Below, in pieces: positions 60,161 through 61,809 of a stretch of DNA of 61,809 nt (its first letter is position 1; the number at the start of each line of letters is the position of its first letter). Under the pieces are notes generated by a model. It was not told where the DNA came from, ran no database searches, and saw only the letters and a list, made by a program, of their open reading frames with translations. This DNA comes from a bacterium (GTDB lineage: Bacteria > SZUA-79 > Acidulodesulfobacterales > Acidulodesulfobacteraceae). A program made the position numbers and the translations under genes. The stretch spans positions 1 to 61,809 of the forward strand of contig JAJZJX010000008.1 of NCBI GenBank assembly GCA_021850985.1, given 5' to 3'.

Positions 60161-61809
60161 ATGGGCAGTTCGTTTAAGTCCGGTGAAAAAAAGGCCGATA
60201 TTATTAAATCAAACGGTTTGAATAATATTACCGTGATAACTTCAATATTGTACGCTATAGTTGCAATATTTTTTATAGTATTTTCGCTAATCCGACACGA
60301 CAAATTATTAATTGTTTCTGCATTAATTCTTTCAGCCGTATTTTATTTTTCCATTTTTCTAATCAATAGGTCTATTAAGAAAAAAGCCGAAATAATCAAT
60401 AATTTCATAGACGATTTTCTTTATAAAGATAAAGATTTGCGCAAAAACATGCCGCAAATTAATTTTTTCGGTTTAGACGACAAGGTAAGCGAACTTTTTA
60501 AAAATCTTTATAATATTTTTATAAAATCCGTAGATTCTACAAATAATGTCGTCGTGGACGCAAGAATAGAAAGCGCGGAAATGGAAAAAATTTATAAAGA
60601 AAACGAATCCTTAGTCGGTCAAATTTCTTCTATTTCAAGCGCAATAGACGAAATTATCATGTCTCATAAAGAAATGACCAAAGGCGCTAAGTTTGCCCAA
60701 AATTCTTCCAGCGATTCTTTTAAAAAAGCCGGAGAAGGAAACTTAATGATTGAAGAGATAATATCCGATATTAAAAAAGTTTCCGATTCCATAGAAAATC
60801 TTCAGACTACTATGCAGACTTTAGACGAAAGATCTAAAGAAATAGGCGACGTTATTTCGCTTATCAGCGATATAGCCGACCAGACAAATCTGTTGTCTTT
60901 AAACGCGGCGATCGAAGCGGCAAGAGCCGGTGAGCAGGGAAGAGGTTTTGCTGTAGTTGCCGATGAAGTTAAAAAACTTGCCGAAAGAACCAGCAAATCA
61001 ACTTCCGACACAAGGCAGATAATAGAAGGACTTATGGAAGAAACGTCAAGGACTGCGGAAGCTATAAAAAATTCCGTCGAAGAAGTAAAAGCTATAACTG
61101 AAAAAACTAAAACGGCAGAAGAAATATTTAGAAATATAATGAATGCAGTAAAGGAAGAAAAAAGCAATATAGATATGATATCTTCATCGGCGGAACAGCT
61201 CCAAATAGCGGTCGAAGACGTGGAGAAAAATTTACTTGTGGTGCAGAAAGTTTCCGGAGAAACCGTAAAAACGGCAAAAAAATCAACCAAAATAAGCACG
61301 TCGCTTTCTAATTCGGCATACGAACTTCAAAAAGAGTTGAATAACATTAGATTATATTTATTCGGCATAGCTCCTTTAGAAGCGGCATCGGTAATGAAAA
61401 CGAAATTTGAACCTCTGACAAAATATTTAAGCGATTCTTTAGGGATAAAACTTGGTTCGTTGGTAGCCTCAAGCTATGAAGATTCGGTTGAAGATATAGG
61501 CAAGGGCGTTGCAATGATAGGCTATATGACCCCTTCGACATATTTAAGCGCCGGCAAAAAATATGGAGTTAAACCTCTAGTTTTTGCGGTAAAAAACGGT
61601 TCGCCCACATATAAGAGCGTAATAATAGCCGCAAAAAATTCTCCGATAAATACTATAAACGATTTAAAAGGCAAGAAAGTCGCATTCGGCGCAAAAATGT
61701 CCACGGGTTCTACTTTAGTGCCGAAAGCGATGATTAAATCGGCAGGCATAAAATTGGAAGACCTTGCTTTTTACGATTATCTCGGCGGACACGACGTCGT
61801 CTTAAAGGC
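60161..61809 (+). CDS. Chemoreceptor with C-terminal PhnD-like domain (partial)
   Basis: At least 549 residues, cut by the window end. Two N-terminal membrane helices (about 23-44 and 49-67) with only a 4-residue loop, so no periplasmic sensor. A methyl-accepting signalling domain follows (about 100-390), with the hairpin tip [20 protein letters not shown] and [20 protein letters not shown]. From about residue 396 there is a PhnD-type phosphonate/phosphite-binding domain ([20 protein letters not shown], later [12 protein letters not shown]). The binding domain would be cytoplasmic. GGGGGT ribosome site. Not in the list of complete genes because it runs off the end. Confidence 0.8.
   Translation, partial: MGSSFKSGEKKADIIKSNGLNNITVITSILYAIVAIFFIVFSLIRHDKLLIVSALILSAVFYFSIFLINRSIKKKAEIINNFIDDFLYKDKDLRKNMPQINFFGLDDKVSELFKNLYNIFIKSVDSTNNVVVDARIESAEMEKIYKENESLVGQISSISSAIDEIIMSHKEMTKGAKFAQNSSSDSFKKAGEGNLMIEEIISDIKKVSDSIENLQTTMQTLDERSKEIGDVISLISDIADQTNLLSLNAAIEAARAGEQGRGFAVVADEVKKLAERTSKSTSDTRQIIEGLMEETSRTAEAIKNSVEEVKAITEKTKTAEEIFRNIMNAVKEEKSNIDMISSSAEQLQIAVEDVEKNLLVVQKVSGETVKTAKKSTKISTSLSNSAYELQKELNNIRLYLFGIAPLEAASVMKTKFEPLTKYLSDSLGIKLGSLVASSYEDSVEDIGKGVAMIGYMTPSTYLSAGKKYGVKPLVFAVKNGSPTYKSVIIAAKNSPINTINDLKGKKVAFGAKMSTGSTLVPKAMIKSAGIKLEDLAFYDYLGGHDVVLK

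Noticed and set aside
60802-61749. Minus-strand frames at the right end
   Set aside because: Shadows of the chemoreceptor gene, which is recognised on the plus strand by its signalling and PhnD-like domains.

Overview
The window is an AT-rich bacterial chromosome segment with two mobile regions on the left (about 1-40 kb) and ordinary housekeeping DNA on the right (about 40.1 kb to the end). Two TolC-type outer-membrane proteins, a VirB/Trb-type secretion machine, IspG, ArsB and many lipoproteins point to a Gram-negative host. The composition and gene content would fit an AT-rich deltaproteobacterium-like lineage, possibly from a metal- or arsenic-rich setting, but that placement is a guess.

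Element 1 (before position 1 to about 23.9 kb) is a conjugative element. A leftward operon (4635 to past position 1) encodes a small HTH protein, VirB8, VirB9, VirB10, a lytic transglycosylase, a TraF-type peptidase and a YdjM-like membrane protein. A middle section (4.8-8.4 kb) holds an Xre regulator, two lipoproteins (one with a pilin-like head), a Panacea-type toxin-antitoxin pair, an ORF6N protein and a nucleotidyltransferase fragment. A long rightward block (8.6-23.6 kb) holds an excisionase-like HTH, a phage-type replisome organizer with iteron-like repeats inside its gene, an HU-like protein, small accessory genes, DNA methylases (one broken), ParA/ParB, a MobF relaxase-helicase, a probable oriT with a periodic hairpin array, an RHH protein and a TrwB/TraD-type coupling protein. 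The two main operons start from nearly identical 70-bp promoter regions, which implies joint control. The element probably ends at the 3' end of tRNA-Arg(CCT); the other end is outside the window.

Element 2 (24.16-40.07 kb) is a roughly 16-kb integrative island in tRNA-Arg(ACG). It is bounded by the tRNA gene with an adjacent tyrosine recombinase and by a displaced 3' half of the tRNA at 40016-40065. It looks like a defence island: an AbiJ-like HEPN protein, an ABC-ATPase plus TOPRIM-like pair (OLD/PARIS-like logic), an HNH endonuclease convergent with a double-domain methyltransferase, a GIY-YIG protein, a second atypical tyrosine recombinase beside a hairpin cluster, an excisionase-like HTH, a LexA/CI-like regulator and HicBA. 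It also carries several truncated genes.

The right flank (40.1-61.8 kb) is chromosomal: UbiE-like methyltransferase, TolC-HlyD-cytochrome c cluster, MscS channel, ispG, proS, an FmdB zinc ribbon, an ArsR-TolC pair, a DsrE-like protein, a lytic transglycosylase, a NicO/UreH-like membrane protein, pyruvate kinase, a duplicated tRNA-Ser(GCT) (first copy broken by a 20-nt insertion in the T loop), RecD2 helicase, ArsB, tRNA-Pro(GGG), and a chemoreceptor with a cytoplasmic PhnD-like binding domain that runs off the window.
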